Origin: Xylocopa sonorina
Lineage: Eukaryota; Arthropoda; Insecta; Hymenoptera; Apidae
Direction of reading: 5' to 3'
DNA: 64,000 nucleotides
NCBI RefSeq assembly: GCF_050948175.1
Contig: NC_135197.1
Span: 3,428,501-3,492,500, forward strand
The translations under genes and the position numbers were made by a program. Below are positions 48,301-61,100 of the stretch, in pieces; within the stretch, counting starts at the first letter, position 1; each line of letters opens with the position of its first letter. The notes under the pieces are model-generated. The model was not told the origin of the DNA. It searched no databases and worked only from the letters and a program-made list of their open reading frames with translations.

Positions 48301-51300
48301 TCAATTCTGAAAGCATCATTGCGTCCCTGTCAGATGCCAAAAGTTCGGTTAAAGACATCATGATGTTGTCAGTGCTTTCAGCGAACTTCAACAAACTGAC
48401 GCGTCCTTCCTCTTGCTTTCCGATTTCAGACGGTTTGCCAACCGGAATTTGGCAGAAGGAAACATTTGGTCCGAATTGAGACTTTCCAGAATCGCGTTAA
48501 AGTGACGTTAAGTATGCTTAATTAAATTTCACGCTCCCCGTGTCGTTGGTTGCTTGCGAAATTTATCGTTTTCCTTCTCGTCTCGGTCATTTGGAAAATA
48601 TTTTTCTCTTATTGGATGCACAATTTTAGCTACAAATTCTGTATGCCATCTTCTTGCAATGAAAACAAACATTGTCAGCCTCATTTAATTCGGCAAACAC
48701 TTTGATTTGAAGTTATGAAAATTGCATCACGTTGTTTTCTAGTTTTACTAAATGTCTTTCCATAAACTTGTACCTCCTTTCGCTAAAATTTCCTGTCCAC
48801 TATTTTACGTTTTAATATCGCGAAATCTTTAGGACGTCATCTAAGCGAAGATAAAATATCTTATCGAGGTTGTGACGCTCGCAACACGTCTTTAATACGT
48901 CTAGCAATTAGGCTGGCCACTTTCAAAAGTTGCTGTCCGTGGAGAGGAAATCCTACTCGAGCGTGAAGAATTCATTTTTCCAAACTCTCTTCTGGTCTAT
49001 GTGCGAAACTTTTTCAATCGATCAGTTTAACTCCCGTTCTGCTCGCTTTCTTCCGCGCGATGATCTCCGACTGCGGCGTACCACCTCTGGGACTTCCAGT
49101 TAGAGTGACATCTCGCTGAGATATTACACGCGACGTATATCGCAGCGACGTTTCGACAACTATGCGGCATTGTCTTGAGGGACGTCGAGAATCGAGAGAT
49201 CGTCTCCCCGTGCACTTACGTGCGTGCAAACTTTCGAAATTAATAAGTTTCCACAGAAGAAAAACACGTCGCGTTTGTCTGTCTCTTTGTGTAATTTGAT
49301 GGACCAGCAATTTCCAGAAATAATTTGTTAAATCATTGAACAAGTTCGTTGCGAGGAAGAACAGTGGCATTATTATTGTATTATAGGAAATTGAATTCTC
49401 TTCTACAGTTTTGAAACAGAAGGAACATTTACGAAAAGCTATTTTCCTTTCATTTAAACTCTTTCGAAGTTTAAGTAAGTCTAATTCGAGGATTATGTTT
49501 CATATGTAGAGGGTCTAGTTGAAACGTTAAAATGGAATAGAAAATTTGAAAGGTTTACCTGATAAAAGCGTAACCCTTGTCCTTGAATACACGAATTTCT
49601 TGAATGGATCCGAAAGGTGAGAATGTTTTTTGCATCAATTCTTCCGTTAGACCATTGGTCAGTCCACCACAGTACACTGTGCAGTTGGTCGGACTGCTTT
49701 GGTTGTACACTTCATCGAAAGTCAATGGTTTCGCGTTTGCTGCAAACAGAAATAATTAGGAATGTCAATTATTGATATCAAATTTGTTTTCTCCTATATA
49801 GAATCTTACAGAATAAAATATATCTTATCTTATTCTATGTACATTTCGTATATTGGCATCTTCAAAAATGAATGATTAAACGTAAACATATGTACAGATA
49901 TTTGTTAAAAATTTTCTATCTATTTGAAATTTGTTTGTACGCTAAAATATTTGTCAACTAAATTGAAAAATGATTTTTTGGGACAATGAAACGGAATATC
50001 GAAGAAGATAATTAAATGGAATGAGAAAAAAAAATTATTTTGTGTAGGTATATCGAAAAAGTCGTTAGCATTGCCAAATTTGCAATTTACATTTTCTCAT
50101 GAAATTCACTAGTCCTACGATGTTAAGTTAGAACTTTGCTGTGATGTGCCTTCGTGAACTTTGCTGTACCACGATGATTAATAGTGCGGAGAAAATTGCA
50201 AATTTTCGTTGAAGCCAAAATAAATTATGTGTGAAGTTGCGAAGGCCATTATGAAATTTTATCAGAAAGAGGCTCATATCCACTTTTCGATTTCCAGTTT
50301 CTATTTTTACAGAATCGTTAAACGGTGAACCGTATGTTCGCTTTTCGTTGAATCAGTCAGAATCGTTAACTGTTTCATCTTTGCAAGTCAGTTTATAGTT
50401 TGATCATTAATAATCTTCGTCAGATGTGTGGGAAATACTGTTCAAGTTAAACAATATATTAATTACTTAACATGCGAGCAATTAAGTAATTTGTGTAGGA
50501 AGGCCAACTTGATAGAAACCTAGCAAAGTATTAAGAATTTTTCATTCTATGTGCTTCTCAGAACATGAATCATATTTTATTTTAATTCATTAAGGTCATA
50601 ATTAAATAATGGATATTTTTCAACATTTCCATTATTTTCTTTTTTTTAATGGAAAATTACATGGAGTTGATACATTCAAGTTAATGACGAACGTGATTTA
50701 CATTTTTGAAGTATGCCCCTATTCTGATATGGATGGCTAATATTAGGGATTTTCTACGGTGATGACATATTTCAATGGAACACATGCATCTACGACCTAC
50801 TTGAAAACAAATTAGCCGATTAAAGAATCACGAGAGGAATTAAGTAATTCCATATTAATTTTATTTGTTAATATTGTAGTAATAATAACAAAAATATACG
50901 AGGAACACGCAGTTGAAATGTTACATACAAACTGTTACAGTAAAAACCAGAAATAAATGGTAATTAGTTTCTAACAATACAAATCAGGGAATGTCATATG
51001 TTTTAATAGATGAATAATTTCTGTTCAGAATTCATTCCGCGCAGATTTCATACAATATTACTGCTATTAATATTTATTTTTAAAATTGATGTTTAAGATC
51101 ACATGCATCTGTGTAAATAATTATTAACTTTGTATCATGTTTAAAAAGAAGAGAATGAGAAGAGAATTCATTTATACAGCCACATTTTTCTAATTAGGCT
51201 GTTCTACTTATCTCATACAGAAACTCGTAAAGAAGGGAAAAGTATTCCATAAAGGCTAGTTTGTTAGAAACAAAGCTTAGCATTAACGAAGGTTCTTCGA

Positions 51301-54300
51301 AACTCGTACTTTCACCGAAGAAGTGTGGTAGCTTTTTACATGTTTCAAGTTTTTACTGCAACTCAAACACCGTTACAGTCGGATCGATATTATAATTCAA
51401 ATATTGCTGTTAATTTTCTTTTGCGTCATTATCTTTCATCGACTCTACGGGGACATTTGTAGAAGCGTTGTTTATATCAGTGCTTTGACAACCGTAATTC
51501 TGCAACAGTGTTGTCATTTAGTGCGAAATTAAAAATCGTAAATTGAACTGGTATACAATATGCATGCGATGCTTAATTTCGAAAAACTGTGTGCGTGAAT
51601 ATTTATAAACATTTGTACTGCAGAACAGACTGCTTTTCGTGAAATAATTAATTGCTCCGTTCTTCAAATTTTATTTATACGTTTCGCAATTACAATTATC
51701 CTGTAATATATTATGCAAGAACCAACGACGAAAGGACTATGTAATTGCTGTTAGACGATAGCTACATTTTACATAACAACATAAATATTATAAGTTTGAT
51801 ATCGTTGTTATTTATGTGTTTCAAATAATATTTCGATTTCATAAATTCTCATATCATTTTATAAATAGTCCATTTAAATTACATCTCATAACTTAGTAAA
51901 AACGTACTGAATCTTTCTCTTCCATTTTTTGCAATATCACTATTGTAATCTATTCCCAACCAATTCGTAGTAATAACTACAAAAATTAACGATAACAACT
52001 CCATTTTTAAATATTCAATCTCTAAATCGAAAATTCACCTCTTGGTCTGAGAAATCGTTGAGCGTTACTACTTAAATGCGACAGATGTCTGTTTCTGCTC
52101 TCCCTATTCTACTTCCTCCTACGAGAGCCGGTCCTAAATCGATTCTTTTGCAATAATGCACATATCCCTCTTACTGATCCATAAGTTTTTAAAAGTATAA
52201 TAATGTTTTACCCATTATTAAAATATATAACCTTCAATCTATCCACTACCGCAACCATTAATAACCTCACGCGTGTTCAATAGATCCACACGTTGATATT
52301 TTCTGAAACCGAGATTGAAACTGGATGCTTTCGATCCAGATCGATTCTTGAAACTGATTTTCATGAGAAAAGTGATCGACGTGCCTACTCCTACACCGTC
52401 TTCTTAGCTTCGCCGATACCGGTAAAGGGGTCACAGGTTTGACGACGCGGAACTCGGTGCAGCAGGCTAGCTGTTCGAGATATCGAACGGCAATGCCAAA
52501 GAGGTTGAACCCCGTTAGCTAAGTTTACGATCGCACGGGGGCTTAGCCTATACTAAGGCACCGGGCTACGGGTGTAAACGCGACCGGTAAACCACGGCCT
52601 GTAATTGCCTCGTTCGAGGATAGAAGGTTCTCAGGACGTCGGAACGTCCCGTTAAGAACTTCGCAGGGGGACGTTCTCTTCGTTTCTGAAAGCTCGGCAT
52701 TATCTCTTTATTGCACCCTGAACGTTATTCTCGGTATTCTTGGAATGTTGTGCCCCCGCCACCCTCCACCCACCCCCCTCGAACCTTGCGTTATCGTTTC
52801 GCTTTAAAAAAATTTTCTTTCCGCTAAAATGCTTACGTAGCTCTACCATAACATCGATTTTTCTCTTGTGTTCGTGAAATCATTGTTTCCCCTTTACGAG
52901 GCCTCGAGCCATATTCTCGCGATCGATGCTCACTGTACGGCAATTGTTCAGGCATCGTGTTCCGTGGACACCGCGGAGAAATTAACCGTTTATTTTCTTT
53001 TTCATCGATCAGCTAGCTCGGAGCACGTGTTTATTTCGTGGAATCGCACAGTTAGAGAAGCAATTGTTAACTCGATAGTTTGGGAAGGGTGAACGTTATG
53101 ACTGTCCGAGATAGTGTCGTGCGCAGTTGAAAGGAATTTACGTGAATCCCTTCTCCTCTTTTAAATAGATCGGAGATGCAGTTTCTTACGTGTTCCCCAG
53201 AATCAGAAGCATCAATTAAATGGGGGGCTATATCGTTTTATCGCGAAGCTGCAATTTCCAAGTTAATAGGAAGGAAAGCCAACCGATCTTATCGGGCATA
53301 CTTCGCCCGTCCTACGTGGGATGGATGTTCGAAAAATCGAAATCCATATCGGATGATCTGTTCGAAAAATTGCCACGGAAGCTCTAAAGGATAGTAGGCT
53401 GATAAATTCAGGAGTTACTGTAGATCCATTCTATGATGAAGCTTTCACAGTGGCAGGACTTTGTGAATGAAAATTAGGTTTATAAGAAAAGATCATGGAG
53501 ATGAGATCAGTCCGTTCGAGAGAAGCTTCCCGAGGTAGCAAGAGTAACGCTTGGCGATCAAAAATTTGATCCGTGCTTAATCACGTTGCTCGTTTAACCA
53601 GTTTCGAGTGATTTTCAATATACCGTTGCTGCTACAATATACAATATCCTCGTTAGATTTCTACAATTAAATTCAATCTTTATACGATCCAATTTCATTC
53701 TACACTCTAATGCTTCTCACATGTCATCCGTTTTAAATAACGAGATACTATATTTTTTAATTGAACTTAACACTCGTAGCAATATTTATTACCATAGATC
53801 GGCAGTTTAACAATTTTTCGTTCAATAATTTTATAACGCTTAAAAACCAATGAATCAAACGTGAATTATAATCCGGGACACGCGAAGACACGTGAATACG
53901 TGCTAATATCTGGCAGCACGTAGCCGCGTTATAAAAGCCGCACCGGCGCCGGGTCCGCCGGGTTTCCCTTTGGCCAGTTTTCAGGCCGGGCATTCTCGAA
54001 AAGCAGTCATGGAAATTCAATAGTGAAAGTAAGTGACACCTCATAACGGGGAAATTTCCTGCGTCATTTCCCCCGTGGTAGCATCTTTCAATAAGTGACC
54101 TATATTCCGCGTTTGCGAGGACGCGGGAGGGCGCGCTTGGCTAAGTATCAAAAGGGGATATATATCTCGCTTAAGGAAATCTATCTATAGGTCTATATTT
54201 ACCGGACCACTCGATTCGCCAGTGTCGCGGCGAAGGTGTTCCGTGATTTATGGGCCGTGGCTTGGACATTGCCGGCGTAGTCCTGCTCGCCATTACGGGG

Positions 54301-57300
54301 TGAGCCTGTAGCCCCCGCGGCTCGGCTCATTAGGCAGCTGATTACAGGAGCGCGGGCTAAATCGAACCTCTACACGTTCGAGCAACGGCGAAAGATCTTG
54401 CCCTGCCCCTGCGAAACTTTATTCTTATCTGATCCGCGAGAAACTTGTCGATCGGTTAACGGTCTACGAACTTTTTTACTCGCTTCGGTACGCGACAATT
54501 TGCTAGCTGGTCCTGTTCCGATCGTAAAGAGAGACTGCAGGGTGGATTTTGATACATTGCACAGTTTTATAATCACTGGTAACAATGTCTTGGTGTTGTA
54601 TTTTTTTATGTTAGCAAATTGTATAACGAATGGGTTATTGTTACTATGACAATTGGTATAGATGAATTGAATATATATTTGGGACTGGTCTATAGCCTAG
54701 CACAAAAGGGCAAGGTGCATGTGGACGCTGCCACAATTTAATCCATATAACTCTTATCGTACAATATTTTTATCTACTCCTTGCTACGCTTCGGGTACTT
54801 TATTGCCTGTGCTGTAACTACGCATCGGCAATGGAGCAAATGCCAAGGGCACGAGACGGATTAGATCAATGATCGAACCGCGTGTGTTTCTTTAATATTT
54901 GCGCGAAATTTTTTTATAACATCAACAACGTAAGGTGTTTAACGAAGAAGATTATTTGAGACACTGTTGAAAGTGTTTGTAATGAAATAGTGGAATTCCT
55001 ATGCCATTGCCGCCCATAGGTATATTTCGAAGAGCAAAGCCTGATAAAACAAGTTGGCGATCGGTTAACTGGATTTATCGCACGGATCTAAGAACTTTTC
55101 ACTCGGCTGAACCGTCGGCAACTTGCTGGCCAGCCCGATGTTCCGATCGGTATATACAGCAGCGAACAGATGAAAGATCAACAAGAGATTCGAGGGGCAA
55201 ACTCGAAATTTTCCCTTGACCGAGGCAAGCTCCTGTGAACTGGTAGCGTCCCGGAGTTCCGAGGTCAAATAGAAAAGGGAAACGCCGGCGTGGAGAACGG
55301 AAAGGAGGACGATAAAAAAGGATGAAAGGGGAAAGGATGAGGAAACGGGTGGCGAGCGAGGGTGGGGGTGGAGAACGGGAAAGTGAGAAAGGAGAAAACG
55401 GGTAGGGACGACGATGTGTTGGACTTTCGCAATATCTCCTTTCATTCTCTCTTACCAGGGGGAAGGAAGTTTCCACTTTTCTCCATTTTATGGCGAATGG
55501 AATCTCTAGTGGTCAACGATGGAACTCGAATGTACGTATCTCTCGTACCCCCTTAAATAACGTAGATACTTGAAGTTTCGTTGGCACTGGCTACCCTTTT
55601 CGCTCGCCAATATTCCTTAGGAGTAAATTCATGCTAGCAGCCTTTAAGTGGACATCGGCCCACCCTCTGTCTGTCTTCCCCTTTCTTTACTGCCGGCCGT
55701 CCACAGATATTTGAATAATTAGTTCCCAGGCTGACGCTGTATTTATAACTTTCCGCTGGCCTGTTAAAGCGTTCTATCGACCGGTATGGAAAGATAAAAA
55801 TTGCCTTTCTGCTCTCTTTCCCTCGTCCCCTCGTCGACCCCTCACCCCTTTTCAGCCGCGCCCGTTCCGCACCTCCTACCCTCGCGTCTTTCTTACTCTT
55901 CCTCCTCCTCCTCCTCCTTCTCGCTGTATCACCGCCGCTTGGCAATCGTTGCGCCGTAATTGTTATCCGTTTCGCGGTACTGAACAACCGCTTATGTCAT
56001 TGTCTGTGATAACGGCTCTACTTCGCGATGACAATGACGCTCGCGGAACGCGATTATTAGGAGGCAAGTGGAGTCGTTATATCTAGCAATAGATGAATTT
56101 CTTTTTTGGCGGTGGGCAGGGGGGCGAGATAAATGTAAGACGTAAACCGGAACACCGCTGTTGGTGGATACTTTCTTATCTTCGTGACCAACGTTTTGTG
56201 CGTTTAATTACCTCTGTGGTAAATGCAGCGAATTTAAATCGTAAGACGTTACGGAGTCGCGGCCCGCTCTATGGAATCATTGAATCTAGTAGCGTTATTC
56301 ACGGTTACGTACATTTTTCACCGATTCTATTTTATTATATCAAAGGATCTACTTCTGGCAAGTTTGCAATCAAAGCGACAAATTGACCGCAGTTATAACT
56401 ATTTACTAGAAACATTATCCTTCTGTTTATATTATAATTATAATAAATATTCATGCATTTATATGAAGATACGAATACATGTCTACCTATCAGAATTATT
56501 TTCTTAATCGTTAAATAAATTCCTTTCTTCTTAATGTAAATGAAAGAGAAATCAACACGAGTCCTATTTAAAGTAATATTTAACTACTTCATTATTTTAC
56601 ACTAGCACATCACATAGCACCAAGACCAGGTAAAACTAGACTAAAGTTAATCACTAGGAGTGGAATAGTATTAAAATTAGGAATCACTCAAGACGAGATT
56701 CAGTAACCATAATTTCACGCAACAACGTGCACGTAGATATGTGCACGCGAGTGTAAAGAGAAAATGACAAACAACGTATGGACACGAAACAGTACGATAG
56801 ATATGCGAAATTGATAAATGTCGCGTTAAATACTTTATATTGTTAATTAGTTATCTGTTACTTAATGCGAAGCACACGTTTTCGTTTTCCAACTGAAACT
56901 TAACTAGTAGAACAGCAAAGGTGTGAAAGTAAGTATCGAAAAACCAAAGGAGAAAGCGAATGTTAAAAGTGAAGGGAGAAAAGTGAAGAAAGATTCAGCG
57001 TAAATTCTTTTCTTCTCTTGGCCGTTCTTTTACCTTTCTCAATTTATACAACTACTTTGTCTCTCTCTTTCTCTCCCTCTCTCTCTCTCTCTCTCCTTGC
57101 GACTGTTTATTTTCCCCCGCTCATCTTCTCACGGCGTTTATCCCGTGGCTTTGCTTATCGTTTCACGTGGTTCTGTTGCATAATTTCGAATGTCCTCGTG
57201 TCGGGATATCTCTCAAACAAGGGTAAACAGACGAGCATGCATACGGAAGCCAATGTGTACATTGTATTATAAAACGTTGTTGTATTATAAAACGTTACGA

Positions 57301-58128
57301 CACAGAAAATTACTCTGAACGAAACTCGAACAACCTCGCTAAATACGTACACGTACACGCACACACTACGTTCTATCGTATGCAGACGGTACACGTGTAC
57401 ACGCGTATATGCATGTGCAGGGTGGTGAAAAAAAGGGAGCTCGTCGCTTTAGAAACGTATAGTACCGGCGACGATCAACAAAAATCATCCAATTAACGTA
57501 AGTTCGTAAATTTACCTCGTCGTAGCAATATGCAATTTTCTGGTTTAATAGCGCGAATGACGCGCTCGCGTTTCTACGTTAAGCGCGCTAATTGCAAAAT
57601 AAGAGTTATTGCTACCGCGTACGCCTGCGGTTTTATTATTTTCCGTTATATTTCCACCGTGCGTTCCGCTTTTATCTTTGCGGTCATTTTCAGCTAATAC
57701 GATCAAACATTTCGTTCGCGTGTACAGATGATATTTCGAAGAAAATCTAACGATGTCGCTTGTGTTAAATGGAGTAGAAAATTGCAGACTGCGCCAATAG
57801 GCTTTATTGATATACCATACGTTAATAAAGGCTCGTCTAGCCTGTCATAAAAGCATACAGACTCGAAACGTTTGACGTTTGCAAGGTGCCGTGTACACTT
57901 TCGCGACTGGCTCTGGTCCTCCTTTCATTACCCTGATTAGGATGTTCAAAACGAGACTACCAATCCGATACAATACTTCTAGCTAAATAGTAAACAGCAG
58001 TTCGCTCGCTCGTGACGTTGAAACGCAATTGGAATCTGTCTCGGAAACGAGACCGCGATATTTCTCGATGCGACGATCTTACGCAAAAAGTGTCGATGAT
58101 TTTTCAGCAAGACAAAAAGAAAAAAATG

Positions 58129-58171
<43 letters not shown>

Positions 58172-61100
58172 GGACGAAAGAGAGAACAGCTGTATGTACA
58201 CGGAGAAAAATAGTAGCGATATGATATTACTTTAAATCAACGGTGAAACGATTTCGTCCGACGCCAGGAGCAGCAGATCAACCCCTTGGTCTCCTTCACC
58301 TTCCGGTTGGTTTATCGTAATATCATATGGCTGCGACAACGGGTGGCGGTGCCGTTGCATATTTTTCTCCACGCAAATAACGTATAAGAAGAAAGTACGA
58401 AGAGTGAAAAAATGGAAAGTTAAGAGAGAATGTATATAATATAATTATAGTAATAATAATAAGTATACAACAGAGATAAGATAATGTAATATATCAAGGT
58501 ATTCGAAAAGTTAGAAGAAGTACAAGTAATGATATTAAAAAAGAGATAAGAAGTAAGAAAAGAAGTACGAAACATATCTTGTAGTAAAAGGGTAAATTAG
58601 ATAACGTTCGTAGCTAGCTTGCTTTGAGTTTTGGTACACTTACACACTCGTCTAAGCCCTCACTCCCTCTCTCTCATCTTTCTCTCTTTCTCTTTTCTTT
58701 GCTTACTGGCCTTAACTCCTCCTGTATCACCCTCCTGCAAAATATCCGTGTTAAAACGACACGTACGAAAAGAAGCGATGTGCGTCGACGGGCCCTATAT
58801 AGAACGTATATCGTAACTGTTCTAACGCGATCGCGGCTCTTCGTCGATCATATTTTCAACAGGGTTCCCGTTCTCCCGAGTGCTCTTTCAACGTTACGTG
58901 TTCTCGCAACGATGTTTCACCGATGCCGAACGAATAGACGGAACACGGGATTATCCTAGCCGATTAAAGAATTAACGTTGAATACAGGGGAAACTCTATT
59001 AAAATTTAATTAATTTGTTGAATAAAAGTTGCAAGTTGGAAAAGTTCTTAAGCCTCTTATTGAAATCGTTGTTTGGGAAAGCAAATTTTAAGTGGATTTT
59101 AAAGTTATAAATTTAATTAAGAATTGTGCTCTGCGTTTTAATCTCGATGTTATAATAAACTTGTTTTTCAGCATTTCAGCGTCAAGGCGCCGGGTAAACT
59201 GTAGTCCGCGGGGAGGATTTTTGTTTTTCTTTTTAATTGGTAGCTGCGGATTATAACGAAACCTCTCTGAAACTATAAATTAACATGTTACAATATGTTT
59301 AACACACATATATACAATTTTATTACTTACTACACCCAGGAAGCGTTAAAATACTATTCAAAGTGCACGTATCTCTCGGGTCAGAAGAACCATATGAAAA
59401 ATAATAAAGAGGAAGATTGATTCGATCGTGAGTTCCCCTCTATAAATGAACCCCGTCTTTGAATGGACCTCTTCTTTTTTTTTCCTCGCATTATTCTTCT
59501 CGCTTACAACTGCGACTGCGGTTTGTACATCCTTGCACTGTTCGAGCACTAACGACAATTTAATGGATCCACTCATAATGACAAAAAACCAGAGTATTTC
59601 CGGGCCAGTTCCTTCTATCTCTTCAGATTATACTATAAATAGCACGATACATCGTTTTACGGATAGCAGAGCAGCGCATTAACGTGCTACGAGGTCGAAT
59701 GTAATTTATAACTAACGTTACAACCCCCAGTTGAAAAATTTCACGTTAAGACAATATCTTCGTTTCACGAAGCGGCCCCAAGTTTTTCTACAATCCCTAG
59801 ATATTAATCCAGACATCTCCTTTGAAAAATAGAAATATAATTATCAATTTCTTCTTCTCCTCAACTCCAAACGAATCATCGCTCAGGCTGTTCGTTTCTC
59901 AGGTACGCGTAGCTAATTCCTCCGCCCAAAGTCGAGGCGAAACTTCCGTGTACGCACGTTTCCCAACCAACGACCACATTTAATAACCCTCGACGCGAGC
60001 AGGCAATCATTTAATAGCCGAAATTTGGAAATCAGTCTGTCTTCGCGAGCGCGAAACCTGCACACCCCCGAGCGTTCACCGATAATAAACACGGACGCGT
60101 GCAACCCGCGGGGACAATATCAGGATTAATAAACCAGGTGGCTAAACCACGCCTACCGTACTTCACCAAGAAGGCTGAGTAACCGTGGCCGTTAAAGTTT
60201 CTAGTCTAATCTCGGGATAGGCGGTTTCGTTCCGCGGGAGAGCCTCGCCTCGAAACCGAACTCCCCGCCGCTGCATCCGAACGCACGCGGAAGGGTTGCC
60301 CCGGCTATTATTTATGAGTGTTGTTTCGTACTCGAGCTGGCCGCTACCGTGATTATCGTCCGCACGCCAACCGCCTCTCCTCCTCGCGGCGCGATCTTAT
60401 CCGGCGCCTCGTCGTTCGCCCGCCGCCTCGAAGATACGGGAGGACGCGCGCGAGAATTTTCCACCGCGGATAAACGAACCTGAAGAGAAAATTTATGGCC
60501 GCTCTTAACCTTTGGCTTTGTTACCGGACGCCGCGCGAGGCGTAAAAAGAGGGAACGGTAATTCAATCGCGAGCGTGTACGACCGCGTCTCTCACTTTCC
60601 TCGCGGGTATTCGGTTAATTAATTGTCACGGGGCAAGCGTTTACTGCCGCGTCGAACGTCCGCCAATTCTTGTTTGCTCGCTGATTCGCTTTAGCGTTAC
60701 AGGGTTGGTTAGTTTTCGAATTCGTCGTCCGATTAACACCGCGCGTTTAATATCGCGGTTAAACCGAGGATAGTGTATGCGCTGGCTGGTCCCTCGATAG
60801 GTATCTCGAGTTGTTTCGGTTATCTTCGGAGAGGCTGTTATTTGTTCTTTCAGGTAGGTTAATTGTTGTTGCTGCCGGCGGCGTTACAAGCATAGACCAT
60901 TAACCAAGATTTACTTGCACGCCCGACGAGAGCTCGGGGGGCCGCTAAGACGATTGTGGATTTCTAATAGAGGTGTTTTCGTCTAGCAATCGATTACCGT
61001 AGAATCTGGAACTCAAGGAGGCTCGTAGAGCCGGGGTCTAGCCTCGCTGCTTCGTACCCGGCGTTCTCCGTTCTACGTGGTTTTCAACTCCCTTCTCTGC

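Larger units (their letters stand above)
43172..49558 (-). other. TIA-1 intron inside RRM3, 6.4 kb
   Basis: Splits RRM3 right at the RNP1 motif (KGYAFIR|F). It holds GC-rich stretches (43.5-44.6, 45.4-46.4 kb), a G-rich run with a CTG tract, and a nested inverted repeat listed separately. Several 60-115-residue open frames have no recognisable domain. Confidence 0.6.

Noticed and set aside
55065..55987. Arg/Pro/Ser-rich minus-strand open frames of 117-126 residues
   Set aside because: They follow pyrimidine-rich tracts inside the 14-kb TIA-1 intron, and the translations are repetitive with no domain.
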